DNA from: UMGS1883 sp045636425
GTDB lineage: Bacteria > Bacillota > Clostridia > UMGS1883
NCBI GenBank assembly: GCA_045636425.1
Contig: JAZTXM010000010.1
Span: 1 to 30,769, forward strand
Direction: 5' to 3'
DNA length: 30,769 bases
Under the pieces are notes generated by a model, which worked only from the letters and a program-made list of their open reading frames with translations, did not search any database and was not told the DNA's origin. The translations under genes were made by a program, and so were the position numbers. Positions 15,113-21,770 of this stretch are shown here, piece after piece. How positions within the stretch are numbered: the first letter of the stretch is position 1; each line of letters starts with the position of its first letter.

Positions 15113-16102
15113 TTATACATCATTTCCGAATTTATCATAACCGAAGCAGTTTTCCCTCACATCTGCAATTTCATTGTAATTAGGTGTTACATATGGTTTT
15201 CCGTCAATCATTGATACCGGGAGAGTTATGGTCTCAATATTCCCCGTTCCGATAGAAAGAAGCTGAGTAGCACACTGTACAAAGTCGTTGGGGCTCATAA
15301 GAGTTTCCATATTGTCAATTATGATTTCATATACATCGCCAATGCTTCCGATATATTTTGCACTTAACTTCTGCTGTGCCACGGCGTGTATAAAATCCTG
15401 CTGTACCTTTATTCTTCCCAAATCCCCGTTTTTATACTGCCTGAATCTTACAAGCTGTTCAGCCTTGTCCCCATCAAGATGCTGCTGTCCTTTTCTGAGG
15501 CTTATATAAAGGTCCTGTGCAGGGTCGTTATAATACATATTCTGCGGAACATAAAAGTCCACACCGCCCAGCTCGTCAATACATTGTCTGAACGCCTTAA
15601 AGCTAACCTTTACGTGATAATTAATCGGCACCCCCGTAAGCTCTCTTACCGCCATAATGGTTGCCTCACTGCCTTTTGCACTGCGAACCGCTTTCGATGC
15701 ACCTTTGGCACTGTTGTAGCCGACTGCATGAACCTCTGTGATTTTCATTTTTCTGCTGCCGTACTTAACGTAAGTATCACGAGGAATACTCATAACAGTG
15801 GCACGCTTCCTGTCAGGGTCAACCTGGGCAAGCATAATAACGTCCGTGCGGAATCCTTCTTTATCTGTACCCATAATAAGGATATTGCACTTTTCCTCTG
15901 AAATTTCTACATCTTCAAATATACCTTCCGAAAAATGCTCGGCAATTTCAATATTATAAGGTGTAGTGTAATCACGCGCCAGCTTTATTCCGTATAAAGC
16001 CGCCCCTACCCATATAACTCCCACAAAAAAGTAGCATATTATGCGTTTTATCAAACTGCCGCGAGACTTCTTTATTTTTTTTCTTGAGTTCTGATTCTTC
16101 AT
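15113..16102 (-). CDS. LytR-CpsA-Psr (LCP) family glycopolymer-peptidoglycan ligase
   Basis: A membrane-anchored enzyme acting outside the cytoplasm that attaches teichoic-acid-like or capsular glycans to peptidoglycan. It has 329 residues: a basic cytoplasmic start, one membrane segment at residues 19-40, then the LCP domain with NILIMGTD (72-79), Arg85-Thr-Asp87, SIPRDTYV with Arg108/Asp109, and the RFRQYKNGDLGRIKVQQDF block (residues about 217-235). These arginines and aspartates bind the polyprenyl-pyrophosphate substrate in studied members. GAGGT precedes the ATG by 7 bases. It may serve the same wall polymer as the SLH and acetylation genes elsewhere in the window (inference). Confidence 0.93.
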   Translation of the reverse strand: MKNQNSRKKIKKSRGSLIKRIICYFFVGVIWVGAALYGIKLARDYTTPYNIEIAEHFSEGIFEDVEISEEKCNILIMGTDKEGFRTDVIMLAQVDPDRKRATVMSIPRDTYVKYGSRKMKITEVHAVGYNSAKGASKAVRSAKGSEATIMAVRELTGVPINYHVKVSFKAFRQCIDELGGVDFYVPQNMYYNDPAQDLYISLRKGQQHLDGDKAEQLVRFRQYKNGDLGRIKVQQDFIHAVAQQKLSAKYIGSIGDVYEIIIDNMETLMSPNDFVQCATQLLSIGTGNIETITLPVSMIDGKPYVTPNYNEIADVRENCFGYDKFGNDV

Positions 16103-16154
16103 ATATTTACCTCATTATAAGAAAATAAGCATAATTACACATTTTACTTTTTAG

Positions 16155-16183
16155 ATTTTACCACATTTTAGTCAGTAAGTCAA
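16155..16183 (-). promoter_or_regulatory. Promoter of the LCP gene
   Basis: On the minus strand TTGACT (16178-16183) and TAAAAT (16155-16160) are separated by 17 bases, with a leader of about 45 bases. The -35 box sits inside an inverted repeat. Confidence 0.7.
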
Positions 16184-16194
16184 CTTTTACTGAC
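16171..16194. promoter_or_regulatory. Inverted repeat over the LCP -35 box, candidate operator
   Basis: GTCAGTAA (16171-16178) and TTACTGAC (16187-16194) are exact complements around 8 bases. The placement over the -35 box suggests a repressor site. The stretch from 16195 to 16292 is AT-rich with nothing else recognisable. Confidence 0.5.
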
Positions 16195-16292
16195 AAGTTA
16201 AAAAATAATTTATAATTCATTCATATATTTTACCCTTACTTATGCATATAATAATGTAGAAATTAATTTTGTAATTTTTTTTAAAAAAACTA

Positions 16293-16321
16293 TTGACATT
16301 AGGCAAAGCTTTTGTTATAAT
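16293..16321 (+). promoter_or_regulatory. Perfect consensus promoter of the five-tRNA operon
   Basis: TTGACA (16293-16298) and TATAAT (16316-16321) are separated by 17 bases, 33 bases before the first mature tRNA. Confidence 0.9.
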
Positions 16322-16354
16322 AATCAACGTTGTCGGCAATGGCAACAACCAAAT

Positions 16355-16430
16355 GGGAGCATAGCTCAGCTGGGAGTGCATCTGCCTTACAAGCAGAGGG
16401 TCAAAGGGTCGTGCCCTATTGTTCCCACCA
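16355..16430 (+). tRNA. tRNA-Val (UAC), with aberrant D and T arms
   Basis: A 76-base gene with CCA. The acceptor GGGAGCA pairs with TGTTCCC, and the anticodon stem-loop CTGCCTTACAAGCAG gives UAC. Several conserved features are broken: the D stem has a U12-U23 mismatch, the T stem has an A-A mismatch, and the T loop reads GTCGTGC where TTCRANY is expected, so both U54 and A58 are lost. The other four tRNAs in the operon are normal. It may be a decayed gene, an unusual functional tRNA or a sequence error. Confidence 0.82.
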
Positions 16431-16433
16431 TTT

Positions 16434-16510
16434 GGCCCGGTAGTTCAGTTGGTTAGAACGCCAGCCTGTCACGCTGGAGGTCGAGGGTTCGAGCCCCTTC
16501 CGGGTCGCCA
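16434..16510 (+). tRNA. tRNA-Asp (GUC)
   Basis: A 77-base gene with CCA. The acceptor GGCCCGG pairs with CCGGGTC, the anticodon loop CTGTCAC gives GUC, the T loop TTCGAGC is normal and the discriminator is G as in bacterial tRNA-Asp. Confidence 0.97.
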
Positions 16511-16513
16511 AAT

Positions 16514-16589
16514 GCCTTTGTAGCTCAGTTGGTAGAGCAATGGACTGAAAATCCATGTGTCACTGGTTCGATTCCAGTCGAAGGCACCA
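16514..16589 (+). tRNA. tRNA-Phe (GAA)
   Basis: A 76-base gene with CCA. The acceptor GCCTTTG pairs with CGAAGGC (one G-C and wobble-tolerant pairs), the anticodon loop CTGAAAA gives GAA, and the T loop is TTCGATT. Confidence 0.97.
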
Positions 16590-16594
16590 TTTAT

Positions 16595-16669
16595 GCGGGA
16601 GTGGCTCAGTGGTAGAGCGTCACCTTGCCAAGGTGAACGTCGCGAGTTCGAATCTCGTCTTCCGCTCCA
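16595..16669 (+). tRNA. tRNA-Gly (GCC)
   Basis: A 75-base gene with CCA. The acceptor GCGGGAG pairs with CTTCCGC, the anticodon loop TTGCCAA gives GCC, the T loop is TTCGAAT and the discriminator is U as in bacterial tRNA-Gly. Confidence 0.97.
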
Positions 16670-16672
16670 AAC

Positions 16673-16699
16673 ACAAAAGACGCACCATGCGTCTTTTGT
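16673..16699 (+). terminator. Intra-operon hairpin between tRNA-Gly and tRNA-Cys
   Basis: Arms 16673-16684 and 16688-16699 (ACAAAAGACGCA and complement) around a 3-base loop, ending TCTTTTGT. The U tract is weak and tRNA-Cys begins six bases later, so it is either a partial terminator lowering tRNA-Cys or a processing element. Confidence 0.6.
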
Positions 16700-16704
16700 A
16701 ATAT

Positions 16705-16778
16705 GGCGCCATAGCCAAGTGGTAAGGCAGAGGCCTGCAAAGCCTTTATCCCCAGTTCAAGTCTGGGTGGCGCCTCCA
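16705..16778 (+). tRNA. tRNA-Cys (GCA)
   Basis: A 74-base gene with CCA. The acceptor GGCGCCA pairs with TGGCGCC, the anticodon loop CTGCAAA gives GCA, the T loop is TTCAAGT and the discriminator is U as in tRNA-Cys. Confidence 0.97.
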
Positions 16779-16809
16779 AAAAAAGCATCGACACAGTCGA
16801 TGCTTTTTT
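16779..16809 (+). terminator. Terminator of the five-tRNA operon
   Basis: Stem GCATCGAC (16785-16792) with GTCGATGC (16796-16803), a 3-base loop, an A run before and six T after. It begins directly at the tRNA-Cys end. Confidence 0.93.
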
Positions 16810-16810
16810 C

Positions 16811-16874
16811 AATGAAATAAATCCTACGGATTTGTGAAATACGCCGATGCGGCGTGTGGATTATTTCATTTCAC
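16811..16874. repeat. Composite palindromic intergenic element (REP/MITE-like)
   Basis: Outer arms 16811-16824 and 16858-16870 pair with one bulge (ATGAAATAA type). Inside lie two smaller hairpins, AAATCC-TAC-GGATTT (16819-16833) and ACGCC-GATGC-GGCGT (16841-16855), and GTGAAAT (16834-16840) can also pair with ATTTCAC (16868-16874). The layered symmetry is unlike a simple terminator and has no U tract. It resembles dispersed palindromic elements of gut Clostridia by recollection; only one copy is in this window. Confidence 0.6.
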
Positions 16875-16909
16875 AGAAAATACGTGGCAGAATAACAAGA
16901 AACAAATAA

Positions 16910-16938
16910 TTGACTCCTCTTCCTTAATCTGCTATAAT
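16910..16938 (+). promoter_or_regulatory. Promoter of the SGNH esterase gene
   Basis: TTGACT (16910-16915) and TATAAT (16933-16938) with 17-base spacing, 32 bases before the ATG, which follows an AGGGAGG ribosome site. Confidence 0.85.
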
Positions 16939-16970
16939 TAGATTGATTTTTTTCAAGGGAGGCATAGACT

Positions 16971-17978
16971 ATGAAACTTAACCACGAACAACTTAAATCA
17001 ATAATACAGGGTGCAGTCTATTTTTCGGAAGTAGAAAAAGGACTTCAGCCTCACCGCATGACTAAAGAGGAAGAAGATTTCTACCTTTCCGGTAAATTTG
17101 CAAAAAAGGCGTTTGCGTCTTCTTCCATGCAGACGATTTTTAAAACAGATGGAGACAAGCTTGTATTAAAAGCCAATGTTTCGGAGGGTTCCACCCGTAA
17201 ATATTTCAGCTTTGATGTGTATGTAAACGGAGAAATTGCATACGAGCTCAATAATTATGCACATTTAAAAATGATCCCGAGTTACATAAAGAAAGAATGT
17301 ATGCTGGGAGATTTCGCCTGGGAACTTCCTCTTGACAAAGGCGATAAAGAAATCCGTATTGTATTTCCTTTTGGCTCAAAGGTTATTATTTCCGAATTTG
17401 CTCTTGATAACGCAACATATGTTGAGCCTGTAAAAAGAAGTAAGAAAATGCTCATTTACGGCGATTCCATCACCCAAGGTTACGATGCACTTAATCCATC
17501 CCGCACATATGCTGTCCGCCTTGCAGATGCATTGGATGCAGAAGCTTTTAACAAGGCAGTCGGCGGAGAAATCTTTCAACCGGAGCTTGCAAAAATAAAA
17601 AATGATATTTCTCCCGATTATATTACCGTTGCTTACGGCACAAACGATTGGAGCAGATGTACTAAAGAAGAATTTAATGATAACTGCAAAGGTTTTTATA
17701 AAAACCTTAAAGATAATTATCCCGATGCAAAGTTTTTTGCAATTACACCCATCTGGCGTAAGACTATGCTCAATGAAGTAGCATATGGTTTATTTGAAGA
17801 TATCGGCAAAACGATTCATTCAATTTGTGAAGAAATCGGTGGAATCACCGTTATAGACGGATTTGAATTTGTTCCGCAGGAACCTACGCTTTTTGCAGAT
17901 TTATGTCTTCATCCTTCAAACGAGGGATTTGACCACTACATAAAAAATCTGACAGAGGAAATCAGAAAGTATATTTAA
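16971..17978 (+). CDS. SGNH/GDSL-family hydrolase with N-terminal accessory domain
   Basis: Probably a cytoplasmic esterase that removes acetyl or acyl groups from a carbohydrate; there is no signal peptide. Of 335 residues, about 1-155 form a beta-rich N-terminal domain (with a FDVYVNGE motif) of the sort found ahead of CE2 and CE3-like esterases. The SGNH domain follows: IYGDSITQG with nucleophile Ser166, the Gly of AVGGEIF, VAYGTND with Asn225, and DLCLHPSNEGF with Asp310 and His314. All four SGNH blocks are present, so it should be active. The next gene starts three bases after its stop, so they are co-transcribed, but no functional link between them is evident. The substrate is unknown. 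Confidence 0.88.
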   Translation: MKLNHEQLKSIIQGAVYFSEVEKGLQPHRMTKEEEDFYLSGKFAKKAFASSSMQTIFKTDGDKLVLKANVSEGSTRKYFSFDVYVNGEIAYELNNYAHLKMIPSYIKKECMLGDFAWELPLDKGDKEIRIVFPFGSKVIISEFALDNATYVEPVKRSKKMLIYGDSITQGYDALNPSRTYAVRLADALDAEAFNKAVGGEIFQPELAKIKNDISPDYITVAYGTNDWSRCTKEEFNDNCKGFYKNLKDNYPDAKFFAITPIWRKTMLNEVAYGLFEDIGKTIHSICEEIGGITVIDGFEFVPQEPTLFADLCLHPSNEGFDHYIKNLTEEIRKYI

Positions 17979-17980
17979 TC

Positions 17981-18631
17981 ATGAATGAATATATTAAAAA
18001 TTTCTTAGATGAACGTTTCGTTTCAGAAATCGGTTTTGCAAAATGCACCGATACGCCCTTCCCCACACTCGAAAATGCAGTATCTCTTATATTTCATCTT
18101 TCCGACGCAGTTGTTGACCAGATAACAGATGCACCTACGCACACTTATTTTCAGCATTACAGAACGATGAACGCCTATATTGATTCCGTAGCTCATCAGC
18201 TTGTAATGGCACTGCAAGCACAGGGCTACAACGCCGCTGCTATTCCCGCCAGCCAGTCAATAGAAGGGCTTTCGGGATTATTCTCCCATAAGAAGGCGGC
18301 GGTGCGTGCAGGTCTCGGTTATATAGGAAAAAGCTGTCTTTTTATATCTCACAGATATGGACCAAGAGTACGTCTTGGCACGGTGTTTACAAATGCACCT
18401 CTTGAAACGGTGTGCATGGAACAAAAATCACTTTGCGGCGACTGCAATATCTGTGCTTCCGCCTGCAAGGCTATGGCAATTAAAAATATTGAGTTTTGCG
18501 AGGGAATGGCAAGGGAAGATATTTATGATGCTAAAGCCTGTAGTGACTATATGAAAGACAAATTCAAGCATGTAGGCAGAGGTGCCGTATGCGGAGTATG
18601 TATGCGTGTCTGCCCGAAAGGTACAGCATAA
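17981..18631 (+). CDS. Short QueG-related 4Fe-4S double-cluster protein
   Basis: A probable redox protein of 216 residues related to the C-terminal half of epoxyqueuosine reductase. Residues 100-140 carry the family block (FSHKKAAVRAGLGYIGKS ... GPRVRLGTVFT). An Fe-S region follows with Cys152/155/158/162 (CGDCNICASAC) and Cys204/207/211 (CGVCMRVCP), plus Cys187. It lacks the QueG N-terminal cobalamin-binding part and the C-terminal HEAT repeats of the roughly 380-residue enzyme, so it should not be called queG. Its substrate and partner are unknown. The ATG is three bases after the esterase stop with only a weak ribosome site, suggesting translational coupling. A 23-bp terminator begins at its stop codon. 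Confidence 0.8.
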   Translation: MNEYIKNFLDERFVSEIGFAKCTDTPFPTLENAVSLIFHLSDAVVDQITDAPTHTYFQHYRTMNAYIDSVAHQLVMALQAQGYNAAAIPASQSIEGLSGLFSHKKAAVRAGLGYIGKSCLFISHRYGPRVRLGTVFTNAPLETVCMEQKSLCGDCNICASACKAMAIKNIEFCEGMAREDIYDAKACSDYMKDKFKHVGRGAVCGVCMRVCPKGTA

Positions 18632-18685
18632 AACCAAAAACAGTGGGTATGCTCGTTATTTTGAGCATACCCACTGTTTTTGGTT
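18632..18685. terminator. Shared bidirectional terminator, 23-bp perfect stem
   Basis: Arms 18632-18654 and 18663-18685 are exact complements around an 8-base loop, with A-rich outer left and T-rich outer right arms. It serves the esterase/Fe-S pair on the plus strand and the DUF378 gene on the minus strand, whose stop codon begins at 18684 within the right arm. Confidence 0.92.
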
Positions 18686-18890
18686 AATGAGTGCTTCTTA
18701 CAGGCACTTTGTCTTTAAAGAGAAGTGTAATACACCAAAGTCCCGCAAGTCCTACAACAGTATAGATAATTCTGCTGAGAAGTGCTGTCTGCCCTCCGCA
18801 CAAAAGTGCTACAAGGTCTACACCGAAAAGTCCGATTGAACCCCAGTTGATTGCACCGATAATTGCAATTGATAAAGCTGTATTATCCAT
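18684..18890 (-). CDS. Small DUF378-family membrane protein
   Basis: A 68-residue integral membrane protein with two hydrophobic segments (about residues 4-30 and 38-58). It has the DUF378 signature: AIIGAINWGSIGLFGVDLVALL, then SRIIYTVVGLAGLWCI. The family, related to B. subtilis YuzA, has no established function. AAAGGAG precedes the ATG. It is a single-gene unit, and no clear consensus promoter was found in 18891-18956. Confidence 0.9.
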   Translation of the reverse strand: MDNTALSIAIIGAINWGSIGLFGVDLVALLCGGQTALLSRIIYTVVGLAGLWCITLLFKDKVPVRSTH

Positions 18891-18956
18891 TTAAATCACT
18901 CCTTTATCGATATTATGGTCACTTATGGAAAGTTTTATACATTTATAAAATTTATT

Positions 18957-18985
18957 TTGAGTTTTTACAATACTTATGGTATACT
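18957..18985 (+). promoter_or_regulatory. Promoter of the ypsA-like/adh/hydE/mnmA operon
   Basis: TTGAGT (18957-18962) and TATACT (18980-18985) with 17-base spacing. The predicted start near 18992 leaves a leader of only about 10 bases before the ATG at 19002, with GGTGAT as ribosome site. This rules out an in-frame start at 18915 for the first gene. Confidence 0.7.
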
Positions 18986-19001
18986 TAATATGGTGATATT
19001 T

Positions 19002-19514
19002 ATGTATTGTTGCTTTACAGGACACAGGCCTACGCAGCTCCCTTGGATTAATAAAGAGGACGAGCCTCGGTGCAAGGAATTAAAAAAAGTTATATCCGAT
19101 GTTATCGATACGGCAATTAATGACGGATATACTGATTTTTATTGCGGAATGGCACGCGGAATTGACACCTTTTGTGCGGAAACTGTAATTGAAAAAATGA
19201 AATTAAATAAAAAAATTCGTCTGCATGCCGCACTTCCCTGCCCCGAGCAGCAGCTTGGCTGGAAAGAAAACGAAAAGGAAAGATTTAAAAATATTTTAAG
19301 CCATGCAACTACCAAAACAGTGATAAGCCCCCTGTATACAGACACCTGTATGCTTTCAAGAAACCGCTTTATGGTGGATAACTCAAAAAGGTTAATCGCT
19401 GTATGGAGCGGATTTTTCAGGGGCGGTACTGCATATACTGTAAGATATGCAAAAAAAGAACAAAAGGAAATTCACTTAATAAGACCGAAAGATTTGTCGG
19501 TAACTATTTTGTAG
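19002..19514 (+). CDS. YpsA/DUF1273-family SLOG-domain protein
   Basis: A 170-residue cytoplasmic Rossmann-like SLOG protein, a family thought to bind nucleotide or sugar ligands; B. subtilis YpsA has been tied to cell division and stress. Marks are the N-terminal CCFTGHRP, FYCGMARGIDTFCAE, LPCPEQQLGW, the MLSRNRFMVDNSKRLIAVW block and GGTAYTVRYA. The ATG at 19002 is chosen because upstream in-frame ATGs lie in or before the promoter. The one at 18990 would be essentially leaderless. It is first in a run of five closely spaced genes (12-25 base gaps), and its TAG overlaps the ribosome site of the next. Confidence 0.88.
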   Translation: MYCCFTGHRPTQLPWINKEDEPRCKELKKVISDVIDTAINDGYTDFYCGMARGIDTFCAETVIEKMKLNKKIRLHAALPCPEQQLGWKENEKERFKNILSHATTKTVISPLYTDTCMLSRNRFMVDNSKRLIAVWSGFFRGGTAYTVRYAKKEQKEIHLIRPKDLSVTIL

Positions 19515-19526
19515 GAGGATATGAAA

Positions 19527-20693
19527 ATGCTTGATTTTACTTATTACACACCTACCAAGGTGCATTTTGGGAAAGAAAAGCACAAGGAAGTAGGAAAAAT
19601 CATTCGTGAATACGGATTCAAAACCATAATGATGCAGTACGGACAAAGCAGCATCAAAAAAAGCGGTCTTTATGATGAAATAATGCAGTCACTTACCGAA
19701 AACGGAATCAAAGTAATTGAAATGGGCGGTGTAGAGCCTAACCCGAAGCTTTCTTTTGTAAAAGAAGCAATCAAGGTCGCAAGGGAAAACAACGTTGAAA
19801 TGATTCTTGCCGTAGGCGGCGGAAGTGTACTTGATTCTTCAAAATACACTGCTACGGGTGCAAAATATGACGGCGATGTATGGGACTTCCCTACCCGCAA
19901 AGCTACACCAAAGGATGGACTTCCCGTAGGTTGCATCCTTACAATTTCTGCGGCAGGAAGTGAAATGAGTTCCTCAGCCGTTATAACAAACATGGAGCTT
20001 AATATGAAAAGAGGATATAACAGTGATTTTAACCGTCCTCTTTTTGCAATCTGTAACCCTGAGCTGACATATAGTGTATCAGAGTATCAGACCTCCTGCG
20101 GTATAGTGGATATTATGGCTCATACTATGGAAAGATATTTTACGGTCTGTCCTCCCACCGACCTTACCGACAGAATTTGTGAAAGCGTACTAAAGGCAAT
20201 AATTAGTGCAGGTAAAACGCTGATGGAAAAGCCTGATGATTATGATGCGAGAGCTACTATGATGTGGGCTTCTTCCCTGTCGCATAATGACCTGACGGGA
20301 TGCGGACGTGAAAACGCCCTTGCTGTTCATCAGCTCGAACACGCCTTGAGCGGTGAATATGACCATATTGCACATGGTGCAGGACTGGCTGTTCTTTTCC
20401 CTGCCTGGGGAAAATTTGTGTATAAGTATAACACTTCCCGCTTTGCGCAGTTTGCTCGCAGAGTGTGGGATGTTATGGAATCGGACGATGAAAAGGCAGC
20501 ACTTATGGGAATAGAAGCAATGTCAGATTTCTTTAATTCAATTAAAATGCCCCTTACACTTCGCGAGTTTGATATTCCCGAAAGCAGCGAGCGGCTTGCT
20601 GACCTTTGTACCTTCGGCAAGCAAAGAACTGTTAAAAGCTATATTGACCTTGACTATGAAAAAATAAAGGAAATATTTGCAAGCTGCTACTAA
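19527..20693 (+). CDS. Iron-containing alcohol dehydrogenase (butanol dehydrogenase-like)
   Basis: An NAD(P)H-dependent group III alcohol dehydrogenase that likely reduces aldehydes to alcohols as a fermentation electron sink. It has 388 residues with the BDH/YqhD pattern: an N-terminal FTYYTPTKVHFGKE, the nucleotide-binding AVGGGSVLDSSK, ISAAGSEMSSSAVI, metal ligands Asp and His in GIVDIMAHTMERY, and His residues in VHQLEHALSGEYDHIAHGAGLAVLFP (split here across two helices). The ATG at 19527 is taken because the AGGAGG box (19513-19518) is 8 bases away but only 2 from the ATG at 19521. Aldehyde chain length and NADH versus NADPH cannot be read from the sequence. Confidence 0.92.
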   Translation: MLDFTYYTPTKVHFGKEKHKEVGKIIREYGFKTIMMQYGQSSIKKSGLYDEIMQSLTENGIKVIEMGGVEPNPKLSFVKEAIKVARENNVEMILAVGGGSVLDSSKYTATGAKYDGDVWDFPTRKATPKDGLPVGCILTISAAGSEMSSSAVITNMELNMKRGYNSDFNRPLFAICNPELTYSVSEYQTSCGIVDIMAHTMERYFTVCPPTDLTDRICESVLKAIISAGKTLMEKPDDYDARATMMWASSLSHNDLTGCGRENALAVHQLEHALSGEYDHIAHGAGLAVLFPAWGKFVYKYNTSRFAQFARRVWDVMESDDEKAALMGIEAMSDFFNSIKMPLTLREFDIPESSERLADLCTFGKQRTVKSYIDLDYEKIKEIFASCY

Positions 20694-20713
20694 GATTTTT
20701 TGGGAGAAAAATT

Positions 20714-21751
20714 ATGACGGATTTAATATATAAGCTTCGTGAAAATAAAATACTTTCCAGAGATGAATTCCGTTCTCTCCTTACTACCGATAAATATGAC
20801 ATAGCTCTTATTAAATCATCTGATGAAATAAGACAGGCGGTTTATGGGAAAGATGTATATATAAGAGGGCTGATTGAATTTACAAACTACTGCAAAAACA
20901 ACTGCTACTATTGCGGAATACGCTGCGATAATAAAAACGCACAGCGTTACCGTCTGGGCAAAGAGGAAATAATGCAGTGTTGCCGAGAAGGCTACACACT
21001 GGGCTTTCGCACCTTTGTTTTGCAGGGCGGTGACGACCCATATTTCACGGATGAAAGAATATGCGATATTGTAGGAGCTATCCGAGGCGAGTTTCCCGAC
21101 TGTGCAATTACACTGTCTATCGGAGAAAGAAGCTATGAAAGCTATCTTGCCTATTTCAACGCAGGTGCAAACAGATTTCTTCTCCGCCATGAAACTGCCG
21201 AAAGCGAGCATTATAATAAGCTTCACCCTGAGTGTATGAGCCTTGAAGAACGCAAACGCTGTCTTTTTGACCTTAAGAAAATAGGCTATCAGGTAGGAAG
21301 CGGTTTTATGGTCGGCTCCCCTTTTCAGACTATAGATAATATAATTTCTGACTTGGAATTTTTGCATGAATTACAGCCCGATATGATAGGCATAGGACCA
21401 TATATCGTTCATAAGGAAACGCCTTTTGCAGAATATCAGAGCGGAAGCGTCGAAATGACTGTGCGGCTGATTGCAATTCTACGCCATATGTTCCCATATG
21501 CTCTTATCCCCTCCACTACGGCATTGGGAACGCTTCATCCCGAAGGTCGTGAAATGGGGCTTCGTGCCGGAGCAAATGTTGTAATGCCAAACCTTTCTCC
21601 CCAAAGCTACAGAAAGCTGTATGATTTGTACGAAAATAAGATTTCCACAGGTGAAGAAGCCGCACAAAGCCGTGCGCTCCTTGAAAAAAGAGTGGAAAAT
21701 GCAGGGTACAAGGTGGTAACTGCTGTTGGAAATGTGAAAAGAGAATCATAA
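20714..21751 (+). CDS. hydE: [FeFe]-hydrogenase H-cluster maturase HydE, radical SAM
   Basis: A radical SAM enzyme that helps build the diiron subcluster of [FeFe]-hydrogenase. The 345-residue protein has the BioB-like TIM barrel with the CX3CX2C cluster site at Cys60/64/67 (NYCKNNCYYCGIR), VLQGGDD, the SIGERSYE block, RFLLRHETA, GFMVGSPFQT and GIGPYIVH, all HydE-like. PylB and BioB are alternatives; the VYIRGLIEFTNYC lead-in favours HydE. The usual partners hydG, hydF and the hydrogenase are absent from the window. The gene lies between an alcohol dehydrogenase and mnmA, 20 and 19 bases apart, with GGGAG as ribosome site. Confidence 0.88.
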   Translation: MTDLIYKLRENKILSRDEFRSLLTTDKYDIALIKSSDEIRQAVYGKDVYIRGLIEFTNYCKNNCYYCGIRCDNKNAQRYRLGKEEIMQCCREGYTLGFRTFVLQGGDDPYFTDERICDIVGAIRGEFPDCAITLSIGERSYESYLAYFNAGANRFLLRHETAESEHYNKLHPECMSLEERKRCLFDLKKIGYQVGSGFMVGSPFQTIDNIISDLEFLHELQPDMIGIGPYIVHKETPFAEYQSGSVEMTVRLIAILRHMFPYALIPSTTALGTLHPEGREMGLRAGANVVMPNLSPQSYRKLYDLYENKISTGEEAAQSRALLEKRVENAGYKVVTAVGNVKRES

Positions 21752-21770
21752 GTTATAAAGGAAATTTACT

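Noticed and set aside
16557..16820. Open frames over the tRNA cluster on both strands
   Set aside because: They translate tRNA sequence; motifs such as GERREFESRLPLQ are typical of spurious tRNA-derived proteins.
17981..18631. Calling the short Fe-S protein queG
   Set aside because: It lacks the N-terminal domain and HEAT repeats of epoxyqueuosine reductase and is little more than half its length.
18915..19001. Longer N terminus for the YpsA-like protein
   Set aside because: The extension covers the -35 and -10 boxes, and the conserved CCFTGHRP start follows ATG 19002 directly.
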